The notes under the pieces: model-generated
Told to the model about the DNA's origin: nothing
The model's input: the letters and a program-made list of their open reading frames with translations, nothing else
The model's database searches: none
Position numbers and translations under genes: made by a program
Shown here: positions 23,101 through 35,200 of the stretch, one piece after another
Numbering within the stretch: position 1 is the first letter of the stretch
How the letters are laid out: every line of letters begins with the position of its first letter
Assembly: GCA_950295325.1 (NCBI GenBank)
Contig: OX485806.1
Location: 2,292,001-2,356,000 of the forward strand
Direction: 5' to 3'
DNA length: 64,000 nt
Source of the DNA: Polytrichum commune
Taxonomy: Eukaryota > Streptophyta > Polytrichopsida > Polytrichales > Polytrichaceae

Positions 23101-24628
23101 TTTAATTGGTTGTTTTGCATACAATATCAATAATTTCTTTATGCTTGTGGTGCATTTTTGGAGGTAGTGTTTGAATCTGAATGAAGAGCAGCCTATTTCC
23201 TGAGGTTCATTGAGGGCCAAACTCATTTTTGCACCACTTGGCATGCCAAAATGAGTCTGATCCTCAATGGACCGTTAGAGAATGTTCTTTCAAACCTCCA
23301 CACAATCTATCTCCAAGCATGCATCTAAAACATACCAAACATGGAAGGTGTTGAATACAACTCCCGACCAGAAGTAATTTTGAGTTAGAGGATAACTCTA
23401 CTCTATGCTCTAAAAAGTGATTAAAATATACAACAATCATTACGACTTCCATATCAACCAATCCTCACAAAATGTTTTGTGGTGGCTGCAGCAGGGAAAT
23501 CCCGCTTTCAGATTGAGGACACTGAAGAGCTATTACATTCAAAACGAGAGGAGGAGGATGAGGAGGAAGGATTTCAACATAACCAAGAGAAAAAACAAGC
23601 TCGTAGGTTCCAGAGTCCAAGCAGAGGTGTGGACAGCAAGAGCGCGATTCGGGATAGTCAAATCACAGTTCCGGAGACTCCTACCCCCGAGCAATTGAGT
23701 GCTGAAGTGAAGAGGAAAGAGTTTGCTTTAGCAAGTGGGCGCTTGAGTGTTCTCGGAGATGGTGCTCAACTTGCGGTTGAATCAGGGTTAGAGAGGAAAC
23801 GAAAAAGGAAAACCCGCCGAAACTCGATTGGAAAGGAGTTGAAACTGGCTGCTACAACAACACATGTGGTAACAGGAACCTCTGTATACAAGGAGGTGTG
23901 TGCCATGTCTGCAGAAGTGTTTGGGAAGATTCGACATATGCTCGTGCAGCAAACCATGAATACACTGAAGGAGGCCTTCCTGGACCCATTGTAAGTCATC
24001 ATGACATAATTGGCCTGTACCAATAATACGCTCTTCTGACAATGCATGTCTTCCGAGTTGTAACAACAAATTGCCGCTTTATCAGAAGTTGGATTTGTGG
24101 GTCAATCAAAATTATACTTTTTTTTTCTTTTTCTTTTTGTTCGTCAATCTTACTCTCTTTGTGCTCTAAATCTGAGCATTCTTAGATGTGCAGTATGCCT
24201 TCAAGAAGTATTGCATTAATCTCTTTGCACTTCGCTCATGAATGGAGATGTTGGCAGAAACCCTCACCCGTATCAAATCAAATGTAGGATTTCTGACATA
24301 AGTTCTTGACGAAATCCATGATTGACATGATGCATGCTCTTGCTTCGTTCATTTTACGATGACTGAGTTCTAATAGGGTTTAGGGTTTAGAGTTTAGTGA
24401 AGCTCCTAACCTTGTAGATTGGTGGGATTTTCTTGCAGCAGCCGTGACGAACTGTCAATTGAAGTTGCTGCGGAGCTGTTTGCCGTGAGCGACGAACAGT
24501 TTTTGAAGATGTTTGTTGCACCAGGAGCAATTGAGAATCTCGAGAGCGAACGCCAGTCACTATTGAAACGCAGCACAACACTTCAGACTTGCCTGAATGA
24601 ATTTCGCAGGCTTGCGTGGTCACTTTAA
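17106..24628 (+). CDS. DRP5A: Dynamin-related GTPase, DRP5A-type (cytokinesis)
   Basis: Ten coding exons: 17106-17462, 18596-18787, 19399-19605, 19785-20050, 20471-20633, 21042-21269, 21722-21905, 22409-22618, 23495-23990, 24439-24628. They join in frame to 830 aa (Arabidopsis DRP5A is of similar length). The GTPase domain has a P-loop at residues 70-77 (GGQSDGKS), GTRRP at 96-100 (switch I Thr97), DTPG at 176-179 and SKFD at 245-248 (the usual TKLD position). The middle/stalk region includes YGGAAFERV and WLSPLLDT. Before the C-terminal effector-like region lies a charged linker with ITVPETPTPEQL, a stretch I associate with DRP5A. There is no PH domain. In Arabidopsis DRP5A acts at the cell plate, while its relative DRP5B/ARC5 divides plastids; this protein matches DRP5A better throughout. 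The acceptors of exons 9 and 10 are both tandem CAGCAG, each shifting the product by one residue. Confidence 0.93.
17463..18595 (+). other. DRP5A intron 1 with repeated modules and a small MITE
   Basis: The intron is 1133 bp. A module with TTTCAATCCTTTGAATGCTCGC recurs at about 17546, 17732, 17844 and 18282. It is followed in most copies by GGTTGGGAAATGTTTC, AAAGGACCCCT and CGCTGACAGATTTG. A separate 236-bp element with terminal inverted repeats sits at 18008-18243. Confidence 0.6.
18008..18243. mobile_element. Small MITE with 18-bp inverted ends
   Basis: CTACTACACAAAACATCT (18008-18025) pairs with the complement of CAACTACACTAAACATCT (18226-18243), 16 of 18 matching. The end sequence is repeated internally near 18184-18202. 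The ends resemble CACTA-type termini but do not start cleanly with CACTA. No target duplication is certain. Confidence 0.5.
19079..19268 (+). repeat. Dispersed 190-bp repeat, copy 1 (DRP5A intron 2)
   Basis: Starts GTGATCACATAGGCC and ends GTGACCAGATAAGGCC, so it begins and ends with the same short direct repeat. Contains TAGTCTAATCTCTTCGTAAC, GGTGT/AGTGTCC and CCACTCAAATGTAGGTGT. Related copies lie at 22681, 29711 and 30717. Confidence 0.6.
20137..20403 (+). repeat. Tandem duplication in DRP5A intron 4 (about 143 bp, 2 units)
   Basis: TGTGACACA.AT.GGTGGACTG, ATTGTTGG.TTAGA.TCTATTGT and the sequence around them recur at 20151 and 20294. The units are diverged by many substitutions and small gaps. 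Confidence 0.65.
20738..20965 (+). mobile_element. Degraded copy of the fold-back MITE found at 31262
   Basis: Shares GGTGCCTT.AAAAGTTTGCCA, GGCAAAAGTCAA, the CCAAAATT...GGGTTC.GACACCA stretch and GAAACTCCCTACCAAAAC with the element in the pyridoxal kinase gene. The 5' arm is badly eroded. It lies in DRP5A intron 5. Confidence 0.55.
21306..21565 (+). mobile_element. Fold-back MITE, family B, shortened copy (DRP5A intron 6)
   Basis: Shares TTATCCTTTAATTCAAT, GCATAAAATGTCAATAATTTCTTT, CCAAAATGAGT and GAGTTAGAGGAT with the better-preserved copy at 23038-23402. It lacks much of the 5' half. Confidence 0.55.
22681..22870 (+). repeat. Dispersed 190-bp repeat, copy 2 (DRP5A intron 8)
   Basis: Starts GTGATCACATAGGCCTTCC and ends GTGACCACATAAGCC. 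The interior matches copy 1 (AGCACATAGTCGAATCTC.TCGTAAC, CCACTCATATATAGGT). Confidence 0.6.
23038..23402 (+). mobile_element. Fold-back MITE, family B, best copy (DRP5A intron 8)
   Basis: The ends are inverted: TAGAGTTATCCTTTAATTCAA and the complement of TAGAGTTATCCTCTAACTCAA (19 of 21). Inner arms also pair (TTGAGGGCCAAACTCATTTT with AAAATGAGTCTGATCCTCAA). The outermost TA may be the target duplication. There is no coding capacity. Confidence 0.65.
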
Positions 24629-25654
24629 TCACAGGAGTGATTGTGGCTGCAATCATGTATGGATTGTACAGCAGCTAGGTATTCTACTGACCAGTGCAAA
24701 TTGCACACTAAAAGGATTTTGTTTATTTATTTGTTCATGTATTTATCTTTATTTCTTAGGTTGTAGGAGCTTGTTAATGACAAACAATATTGCAGCATTG
24801 AAGCTGTGCTTGGAGCCTCTTAGTTAGTGGTAGACATGATAAGTGTTTCTTCTAAAGACAACTGATTCAGTATGCAACCAAGCTTTTTTGGCAGCAATTG
24901 AAATCATCCACTGCAGTGATGTACAAAATTTGGTTGGTGATCACTTCGTACTTTGCAGAACAGCTGCCATGATTTTGTTTTTATTAGTTTTCATGAAGTT
25001 TTTGTTGCAATATAGTATTCCCTTAGAAGAGGAGATGAAAGTTTGAGTTTGGGATGTCCAGCACTTAATGCACAGATTTTGGCCTGGGTTAGTTCTGGTT
25101 ACTTCATTCTTTGCTTGAGAGATGTCGATTCCTCAAATTTACTTGGAGATGCAAGTCAAGAGAACTGAACTGAACAGTAGCTTAGATTCCTACCTCAAGT
25201 GAATGTGGTAAGTTTAGTTGTTGCTAAATGTCTGTGCTTGGCCAATTACCTTGGGGACTGTACAAAAGTGTTTTCATTGCCACATTAACCTGAAATCCGT
25301 ATTGTTTTGGGAATTTTTATTTTTAGGTAATTTTTAGGGTTTTAGAGGTTGCATTCCTAGGAAAATAGGAATCCATGGCATGACAAAATGAAAATACTTT
25401 CTGATCATGACTCAAGTTTTAAAATTGGGATTTCACTCAGTGCAAATGACTGATAGTTATTACCACTGAAGAGGTTGCTCTCTATTGAAGAATATGTATA
25501 TAGAAGTTACTTGGTGTTGCGTCCAACTTGGATAATGCTTAAGAATGTATAGAGAGAGCTTCATCAGTGAGGATTGTGCTAAGGTAACTCCCCTACAAAT
25601 TATTTGTAAAAATGTACAATTCCATAGGGATATGATAGGAAGCCTTTTGCTAAA

Positions 25655-26010
25655 AACTTTTGAATGGAATTGATTTTAGAGTCGGGAAGCCAAAAGGCTA
25701 ATGGGATTGAAAGTACATTGAGATGGTTTTAATCCGGCTAATTCTCTAGTGTGGCTGAGGGTGGTAGCAACTAATGTTGACTTGATGATTGTATTGGAAG
25801 AATGACTTGAGGTTCTCTATTACTTCATTCTTGAATATTGATGAAAAGTTATCTATGATGGGGTTATATAAGGGACACTCCAACATAAAGTGTACTTTGT
25901 TTTTGATTGCATTGTAAGAGCAAAAGTGGCATAGTCTATTATCTCTAGAGATAGGGACAATCAACCGCTGTCCAATTGCACTTGCAACTCTATGGTTCAC
26001 GGTGAATGGT
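25655..26010 (-). pseudogene. LINE ORF2 C-terminal relic
   Basis: The minus-strand frame 26000-25746 encodes NHRVASAIGQRLIVPISRDN, then CHFCSYNAIKNKVHFMLECP and LYNPI. The C..C...H....C spacing and ECPLYNPIR-like stretch are typical of the zinc-binding region after a LINE reverse transcriptase. It is inserted within a tandem repeat array. Confidence 0.5.
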
Positions 26011-26039
26011 CCTTGATTGTAAGCTCATGCTCATCATAA

Positions 26040-26710
26040 TTGTTGACTGCTACAAAAACAAACCATATATGAAAGATGTGTTCGACGCGGTCCAGTGAGT
26101 TAGGACCATTGCATTTTGCCAATATAAAGCAATGATACTGGTGTATTCGACAATATAGAGAGCCCAACATATTTTCTCAAGAATTGTGCAATTCTCATGG
26201 ACTCGTGATGAGAAACAATTTGTCACTTGAAAAAGGAATGTTTCTTCAATGTTGTTGACAAACTACAGATAATAACCAATATGGTTGACATGGTCACTGG
26301 TGCATTCAACAACATTAATATTAGTTTATTTCATAAGGTAAAAATCTCCAATAGATAGTTGTGAAAATATACAATTCCACATGGAAGTGATAGGAAATAT
26401 TTGGTCAATTGAAGGTGTTGTTAGATTATTGTTGTTGGTTGTTACAAAACAATCTTCACACAATAGCCCATATATATGTTTGACATGCCCACTAGTGCAT
26501 TTTGCAATATAATGCACCAATATTGGTGAATTTCAAAAAGATTAAATAAAATCCCCATTAGATCACCACAAATATATACAATGCCACACAAAAGTTATAG
26601 GAAACATTTGGTCACTGAAGGTAACACTGATTGCTACGGAACAATAGCATGGTAATTAATGTGTTTGACATGGTCACCCACGCATTTTGCCACATGAGGC
26701 ACCTACACTA
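26040..26710. repeat. Degenerate tandem repeat, about 200 bp per unit
   Basis: Recurring text: TACAATTCCACATGGAAGTGATAGGAAA.ATTTGG (25610, 26370, 26578), GTTTGACATGGTCAC..G.GCATTTTGC (26073, 26290, 26480, 26665) and CACCAATATTGGTG. Units are strongly diverged. Confidence 0.5.
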
Positions 26711-27779
26711 CACCATTTATGGTAATTAGTGTCAAGTACATAATTTGTGAAGGGCGTACACTAAATGCCTAGAGGTCTCAAAGTGTCACACTCATTAATT
26801 GTCAATATGATTCCATTCGTCAACATAAGAAACTTCCTATAAGTGAAAGAATATCTACAATATGACATTTAGGGTACCATGTTGGGATACTTTAGATGGT
26901 AGTCTTGCATTTTAATATGCAAGGGGAAGAAATTTTTGAGGACAATAATGGCAAGTGTCATTTGTGTACACTTTAGTCAACTTGTAGACCATTGTATAAC
27001 AATAGGCATTCACCTCATAGCACTATAGAACATACTCATGCCAAGATATTAGTAAGCACACTTGAACGTCAAGTGTCATGAGGTGACACTTATGGCAAAG
27101 TTGTGAGGTTGTGAGGGCCCAATTTGGCTACTCATCTTAAAAAGAAAACTATATTTGATTAGTGTGTGGTTAGTGTGTGGTTAGTTATGGATCTAAGAAG
27201 GAACACTACAAAGATATGTGTTTAAAAGATTGGACTACATGCTCAAAATTTGTTAACCATTTTAGGCTAAATACTCAACATAATTTGGGGCACCTATGTG
27301 ACATCTGTGGCTCAAATGTCACTAGACTTTGATAATTCATACGAACTTGAGATTATCTCCAAAACTTAATGAGACTATTCATGTATTCTTCAAATACATA
27401 TGTGGACACACAAAGTGTTCAACCTTGCTAATCTAAGTAGTATAAGACAACAAAGAACAAAAAGCAAGCAAATAAGGCCCATCCACAGTATTCCATGAGA
27501 TAGAAACCCCAAGACATTGCCATGAAAATGTTCAATTCCATAATTTGGATACCTCGAAATTGTTCCCCAATTCCCAAAAAACTATAAGTGAATGATGTCT
27601 GATATTTGCAGTTGAAAGCCCATTATGTCGTCCATCTTTGTAATTTTTTGACTAATGTTGTGTAATTTGTTGTCTATTTGACTCATCTATTGTAATTTGT
27701 TGACTAATTTTATTTATTATAATACCAACAAGAGGAGAGTGGATGGCAAGCCACAGGAGTGGCAAGTCACACACCTACT

Positions 27780-28215
27780 TGAGCTAGCTATCAATCAATC
27801 AATTAGCACATGGATTGAATATGAGAAGTATGGATGATATCACGCCTTCCAGGATGCAACATTGTGACAGGTTCCAATAACATTTTTTTTCTTAGTTGAG
27901 AAATCGGTTATGATTCAATCAAGTTAGTCATCAATTAATATTGATCGGTTCATGGACTGAATCTAGGGATTATGTGTCTTATCATGCCTTCATGAATTGC
28001 AATGTCGTGATAGATATTTTTAACCCTTGTACTCTTGGATGAGTGATCAGTTATGGATCAAACAAGTTGGTTATCAATCATCACTGATCAACTCATGGAC
28101 TTGAAATTATGGATGACATCATGCCTTCATGAATGCAATGAGTTATGATAACCCTTTTACTCTTAGATGAGTGATCAGTTATGAATCAAGCAAGCTATCA
28201 ACTATGAGCTACAAG
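27780..28215. repeat. Tandem array, about 125-144 bp per unit, roughly 3 units
   Basis: TCGGTTATGATTCAATCAAG at 27902 recurs as TCAGTTATGGATCAAACAAG (28046) and TCAGTTATGAATCAAGCAAG (28171). Each unit also has CATGGA.TGAA, GGAT.A..TC..GCCTTC and ATGAATGCAATG. Confidence 0.6.
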
Positions 28216-28289
28216 CAACATGATGACTCCTCATCAACAAAGTAAATATGTTTGATGCACTTAAGTCCTCATCATCATATCTTGAATGA

Positions 28290-28595
28290 ATAAAATGGAC
28301 TGAAATTGATTTTAAAGTCTAGGAAAGCCGAAAAGGCTAATGGGATTGAAAGCACATCATGATGGTTTCAAATCACCTAATTTTCTAGAGTGGTGGAGTG
28401 CGATAGCCTCTGTGAGATAAATGTTAATGTCATCTTGGTGGTGTAATTGTAAAAAATACTTGAGGTCCATGGAACTATGCTCTCCAATTACTGATAGAAA
28501 CTTATCTCTAATAGGGTTATATAGGGGACATTCCGACACAAAATGTGCCTCATTTTCAACTGCATTGAAAGAACAGAACCTCCACAACCTTCATC
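28290..28595 (-). pseudogene. LINE ORF2 C-terminal relic, second copy
   Basis: Encodes on the minus strand FCSFNAVENEAHFVSECP, YNPIRDKFLSVI and a following helix. DNA identity to the relic at 25655-26010 continues downstream (GGCTAATGGGATTGAAAG), so both are 3' ends of one LINE family. Confidence 0.55.
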
Positions 28596-28989
28596 CTTGA
28601 AAAGACCGGCAAGACAACCAAAAATGTCACTTGAAGCACCTTCTTTCCCAATTTCATACATCACTCCACGCTACTTACAATTTCTTCTCCTCTGTTCTTA
28701 ACTGCCGTTGCCCAATTTCAGCGACAACCCAACAATATCCATGCATCCAATGCCTCTCATTAGGTTTAATCCCATCCGCATTCTAATTTCAATCGAAATG
28801 GTCTGGGAATCATTCACTATGCAGTTTATTTGTCTTTTTATGTTTTGTTTCTTTCCTACAAACCTTTGTGAAATGTGTTGCAATCTTTGAAATTTCCCTC
28901 TTTAGAGTCAATTGAATGGTCTTGGCCTCAGTTACTATCTAGTTTAGGTTTTTTTTGTTTTGTTTAGTTTTGTGTTTTTTTTTCCAATT

Positions 28990-29125
28990 CTTGCAACCTT
29001 TTGAATTGTGTTGGCAAATCTTCTGAAATGGGTTGCAACCTATTGAATTTTATTGCAAATCTCTTGAAATGGGTTGCAAAACTTCTGGAAATGAGTTGCA
29101 ACCTTTTGAATTGTATTGCAATTTT
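28990..29125 (+). repeat. Minisatellite, about 42-bp period
   Basis: GCAACCTTTTGAATTGTGTTGGCAAATCTTC, GAAATGGGTT and diverged versions repeat about three times. It lies in the probable 5' leader region of the pyridoxal kinase gene. Confidence 0.6.
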
Positions 29126-29241
29126 TGTGACATGTGTTGTTGCAAACATTTTGCAGGTTCAGCAGGGTAGGGGGAGCCCTGGGGAATCCGAGGGAGCTGG
29201 GAAATTGTAGGCAATTGGTGGTGAGATCGAGAGCTTGCAGC

Positions 29242-32200
29242 ATGGTGGCGCGTTCTTCTGCTGGTCGGGTGCTCAGTATTCAATCCCACACTGTGCATGT
29301 AAGATTGCAGCAACTTCCAGGTTTTGGTTTTTATTTAGTTATTGTTATTGTTTTTGGTTTGGGTGTGTTTCTTGAGGAATCAGAGCTAGAACTGATCACA
29401 GCATCTCGTCTTCTGCAGTCTTCAGTTGGATTTCTGCATTGTTGATGAGAGGATAGCATTTTGTACACTTGTAGTTTCAAGAAAGATAAGTCACGGTCGT
29501 GTGTGCTGCCACATGGCTAATTCGAAGACCGTTCTAAGTATCTAGCATATTATCTAAGTTTTGGAGGTGTTTTCCGGTTAATTTTTCTAGCTCTTCATCT
29601 TCTATTGAACACATTTACGTCTTGCAATTTGTGTTGCATTGGCAGACCTACCTCCCCTTATTTAGTAATGATTATCGAAAGTCCATGTGTGTCGATCCCT
29701 TGAATGAATAGATAGGTCACCCCCAATTGTGTTAACTATTGAGTATACAGTAGTTAATCAAAGTAAAGACGTAGTCCAATCTCTTTATACATGTGTCTCC
29801 ATGGTGTATGTTCATAGATCCCCACACCATTCAAATATAGGTGTCTGATTAATACCCCTATAACACCCACATCACTAGGACATTATTCATGCATAAATGA
29901 ACTGAAGCACGAAATCGGCAGTGGAGTCAAGGAATGGAGAATGCATCCCACACCACCTTTGAGGACCACATTGAAAACCTAGAATGCACTCTAATTCTCA
30001 TTTTAGTGGGTCAATAACAACTCACAATTGGTGCACATGGAGTTTAAAGAAGACATTCATAATTTGAAGATTGCCTATTCAAGTGTCTAACATATCATCT
30101 ATACAGCCACATCGTTAGCGTACCTATCAAATGTAGATGAACTGAAGCAAGAGTTTTGTCAAGGTTGTTACAAGACGTGTACATCAATGTACTTTAAACC
30201 CTAAACCTTAAACCCTATCTTCAGAAACAAAATCTTCCTAATTCCAGCGATGAATTTGCTCTGTGCATGATTGCAGGGCTACGTTGGGAATAAGTCTGCA
30301 GTTTTTCCACTACAGCTTCTAGGATTTGATGTGGATCCTATCAATTCCGTTCACTTCTCCAACCACACAGGCATGATACTTTTGGCTTTTCCACACAGAA
30401 ATATAGTTGTGTATTTGGAAATATAAATATTTGTGATTGGAGCTATTCAAAGTCATCTCATGTAGAATACATCTGGTGTCATTCATTCAGACGTGTATTC
30501 ATGGCCTGTAAAGATATGTTGCCAATCATTGATAAAGTAGAAGGGCCCTATTTGCTTACTATTTTTCTGGTTGCTACCATATACTACTCGGATTTGCAAA
30601 GGATGACATTTCTGTGCTTCCGCAAATGTATCTGAAGAAGCCAGGATCAATCCCAGAAAATTTTGGAGCTATTCTTGCATTGTTATCAGTTATCAAATTC
30701 CACTAACAGTTAGCCATAAGGAGGCCACATAGGTCCCCCCAATTATGCTGACTGATGAGTTTAAAATAGTTAACAATTTTTTTAGCACATGGTCCAATCG
30801 CTTTTGAACAAATTCCTTTCTGGTGTCTGTTCTTTGATCTGCACCCAACCACACACCACTCAAATATAGGTGTCTGATTAAGATATGTAAATGTAACCAA
30901 ATTAGGTCCTCTTACCTTAGCTACATAAAATGGTCGATGAAAATGGATAGCATATAAAAAATTCTACGCTCAATATTACCATGGGGGTGTTGGGCACTGA
31001 TGGTGAAACAGAGGGTTGGGGAGAAAGGAGAGTGCAGGTTATACAACAGTGAAGGGTCAGGTCCTCAATGGCGACCAGTTATGGACGCTCATGGAAGGCC
31101 TTGAAGCAAATAACCTATTGCACTATACTCATCTCTTGACAGGTGCCAAATTTACTTCACTGTCAAATCTGTTGAACATATGTTCTCCAGGCTTTATTGC
31201 TGCTTTTACATCAGTTCATATTCCATTCACATTGCATTTTTTCTGCACAGTAGAGTTAACATTAGAGTCTCTCAAAACTCATGAATTGGTTGCAAGTTTT
31301 GGCCCATTTTTGACATTTTATGATAAGGAGTGTTAAAAGTGGTGTCAAAACCCCCAGTTTAAGGTGCCTTTAAAAGTTTGCCAGGAAATTTGTTCTTATA
31401 TAGCTGTCTTTTGGCCAAAGTCAAACGCCTCTCCATTCCTCCAAAATTGGGGGTTCTGACACCACTTTGACACTCCTTACACTTCTGAAAATGTCAAAGG
31501 TGGGCCAAAACTCCCTACCAAACCAAAAGTATATGAGAGACTTTAAGGGTAAGTCTAGCGTTCTTACTGATTCTTCCTCCCAAAGCAGGGTACATAGGAT
31601 CAGTTTCTTTCTTGGAAAAGGTGTTGCATGTGGTGGAGAAGCTGCGGACTGTCAACCCCAATCTTATCTATGGTATGGGGAAGCTCACAAACATCATATG
31701 AACCCATGTTGTCAATTCCACATCTGAACTGTCATTAGAAGCATATATAAGCAACATGACTAATATGATAGATGGGATACATGTTGTGATGGGCTGATTC
31801 TACATGTAATGATGTGCTTGTTCTCAGTTTGTGATCCAGTAATGGGCGACAGTGGCATCTTATATGTCCAACCTGAGTTGGTTTCTGTATATCAAGAAAA
31901 GGTATCAACTTCTGATTCTAGTTCTTATTTATTTGTGGGGAAGCTCACAAATATCAACTAAATCCCTGCAGTTTTCAATTTAGGGTTCAGGGCTCATACC
32001 TTTTCTATCCAATTTGATGAGGGGATCATTGTTCCAGTGACTTGTATGTATGGTTTAACACTGTTGACACTTGTATGTGCTCAATATTTCATGCTGATAG
32101 ATCAAGTCAAACTGATCTGCGGAGAAACAAATGACATTACGGTCTGTTCTTTATCCCAAAAGGATCTTGAATGTGAAACATGAAGTTTGGCGACCAATAA

Positions 32201-35200
32201 GTTCATAACCAAACCTCATCCTGAAGGTTTCCACTCGTAGGATAGATTTGTTGCAGCCAGTCAATTATTAATCTTGCAGAATTTGCATGGCAGGTAGTTC
32301 CAGTAGCATCTATGCTCACTCCAAATAGTTTTGAAGCAGAACAGCTAACTGGCCGCCGGTATGTAGCTGAAAAAAAGAGTTGTGTGCTGTCTGCTTTGCA
32401 GCCCTTGAATCTGCCTTTTTAATATATGAAAATATAGCACAACTTGCCCCGTTTTTGTGTGATAAATATGAAACCTGCACTTTGACACCTGAAATCCCAT
32501 AACAAGGACATGCATGTGCTTTCTCAAAAACAATTTCATCGGTAAATACATGTTGAGATGTTCCACTGTTCTTTCTGCATTTGGTGTTAGCTATTTCTAT
32601 TTGGCCTGAACAACAAATGCGGATCCCTTCAACATATTGGCATTTTTCAAGTTGTTCAAATGTAAAATTACAAACTTGTCGATATGAATCCATTTTTTAC
32701 AGAGGAAGATGACACCCTACAACTCTTTGCAAGACTGCCAAATTGTTGAATATCGCCTTTTCTTTATCCTCTTTACTTAGCTTCAGTGAGCTCTTGGATT
32801 TTTCAAATGAGCACCTACCTAACCTGTATGGGGAACCTGGCAGTATTAAAACTGAGAAAGATGCAATAGAGGCTTGCCTGGATCTGCATGCTGCAGGTCC
32901 TTCAAAGGTATTGTCCTATCCTTCAGTTTTTTTGTCATTTATTTTAAAGGTTTCAGTACTTAACATCAATTTCCAACTGTTTCTTTGGACCGGATTTGCT
33001 CCCCTAAGTCATTTATGATTTTGTAACATTTTGCAGCTTCACAACAAACTTATTTGAATATTCAGGTCAAATGACTCACATGATTTAACTATCTGCTAAG
33101 TTCTGTGGGATGGTGAATTCGTGCGCAAGGTGGTCATCACCAGTCTAGCAGTTGACGAGAACCTCGTGATTATAGGCAGCCACATGCAAAGCAACGTAAG
33201 GTCTTGTCTGATTTCAATGCAACAGAATATTTCTACTGTCTCGGAGTTGAATATACTGCACATAAAATTTTCATCCTACTTTCTACTGTTCTAATGTATC
33301 ATGTACTAGAGCCTAGAGGTATCCTTTTTTGCACGTACTTTTGTATCAGTGTGCGAATCTGCTATATTATAACATCTTAGTGGCTGACATTCTAACTGGT
33401 TATCTTTCTGACCTTTTTGTGTCAGGTTTGTAGACATAGTACCTACCTTCATGGTTAGTACTGTATTGGGTGGATTGCAAGCATTCAAATCAGCCCTTTT
33501 GTCTTCAAATATTGTAGAGTGTTGTCTGGTTTGACATAAAATATGTATCTCTGGGAAGGACTTTCCGCGTGTCATACACACACACACTGGTCAAGACCAT
33601 GGAAATCCAACATGGAAAATAGCTTTTGGCACTGGATTTGTTGAACCAGACAGCACTCTACTGGTTTCTTTGTATTCCGCATTTCGACATTGCTAATTGG
33701 GCTCTGTAATGCAGGGAAAGGCACCAAGTCAATTCAAGATAAGTGTACCAAAGCTGCATGGATACTTCACAGTATTTCATCCTCCACCTTACATTGTGCA
33801 TTACACCAAGTGATCAGAATGGAACGACCTATCCACACCTTTTCTACAAGTCCTCACCAAGTCGCAAATTCATAAGTTTTTTATTCATGGGTTGGAAACA
33901 ATGTTTAGTAGATTCGAAATTCGAATTTGGTCATATATGGCGTTATGATGATGAATATCCTTAAGCATGTCGTGCATCCAACGGTGCCCAGGTCGTTTAT
34001 TTGAACCTGAACCTTTAAGTATGTACATGCATCAAAGGGCACCCAGGTTGTGCACTTGATGGAGTTAATATTAGGTAGGGCCGATTAGCTTAAAATGGAA
34101 GTATATAGCTCAAAAAGCGTGTCAAGGCCCAGATAGGGCCTCATAGACGCGAAGGGGTTACACTTTTGTGTCTCTTAAGAACGTCTAATTTGATCAAGTA
34201 TAACTCTAGTCATCCTTCCATGCACTACTACAATGCTTGACTTTTGCTGCACTTCCTTCCACCCCTATCACTTGAATAAATTTGGTGTCATTTTTCAGCA
34301 ATTCCCTTGAGTATAGTAGAACACACTGGTGTCTAGTAAAGGCACACTTTTTGATGTACCTTGGGCCTTATTTGCAGGGTACGGGTGATTTAATGACTGC
34401 GCTTTTGTTGGGTTGGAGCCACGTGAGTTACAATCTAACTCCTTAAAGCCTCATAAACATTTTGGTTCTCATGAGGAGTTGAATTTGATTTTGTTGGGTC
34501 TTCCATCCCTGTACTTTACGTATGTATGTGCCAATCAATTTTTAGCTCCAATTTATTTCTTTTCAAGCTTTGTGCCATGTCTTGGCTTCAACATAAACGT
34601 GGAGTCGAATTCATAAGTGGCAGGTAAAAACTCAATTATTTTGGCAGGAGTTGCCTAACCTTACAGGCACAGGTGGTAATTAAATATCATAGTTTATCAT
34701 ATTTCAGGTGACTAGTTTCATCCAAAATCCATTAACAGTCTAATACAGTTATCATTTAAACTCAATGGGACTGTTGGTCGGGAATTGGTTGTTTTGCATG
34801 TAAGTTTTAAGTGCATGCTTGGAGGTAGTGTGGAGGTTCGAACTAAAAACATTCCAATTCTATTCATTGAGGGTCAAACTCATTTTGGCATACCAAGAGG
34901 TGTTAAAATGCCAAAATGAGTTGGCCTTCAATCAACCAAACTAGGTTTCTCTTGTTTCAAAATCAAATACTACCTCCAAACATGCATTACAAGTGAAACG
35001 AAATTATTGATTTTGTATGTAAAACAACCAACGGAAAATAACATGGGACCAGCTCCTGACGAATACTCCTCTTGAGATAATGGGGTAAACTCAATGACAA
35101 GAGTGAGGAATTGTGGTTTTTGTAACTACAGGATTCTGTCAGATTTTGCTAACTCCTGGACATCTGATATTCTCATCATGTGATTCTTTGTTATGATTTT

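Larger units (their letters stand above)
24629..28600. other. Intergenic region between DRP5A and pyridoxal kinase
   Basis: Holds the DRP5A 3' flank, two LINE relics on the minus strand (about 25655-26010 and 28290-28595), a degenerate tandem repeat of about 200 bp (26040-26710, with a further partial unit at 25605), MITE-like DNA near 26704-27100 and a tandem array at 27780-28215. No host gene is seen. Confidence 0.55.

Noticed and set aside
24370-24400. Telomere-like AGGGTTTAGGGTTTAG in DRP5A intron 9, and similar text near 30200
   Set aside because: Only two to three units; short TTTAGGG runs are common in plant introns and promoters and do not show an internal telomere.
17106-24628. Assignment as DRP5B/ARC5 (plastid division)
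   Set aside because: The N-terminus, the text around the P-loop, the ITVPETP linker and the missing PH domain agree with DRP5A rather than DRP5B.
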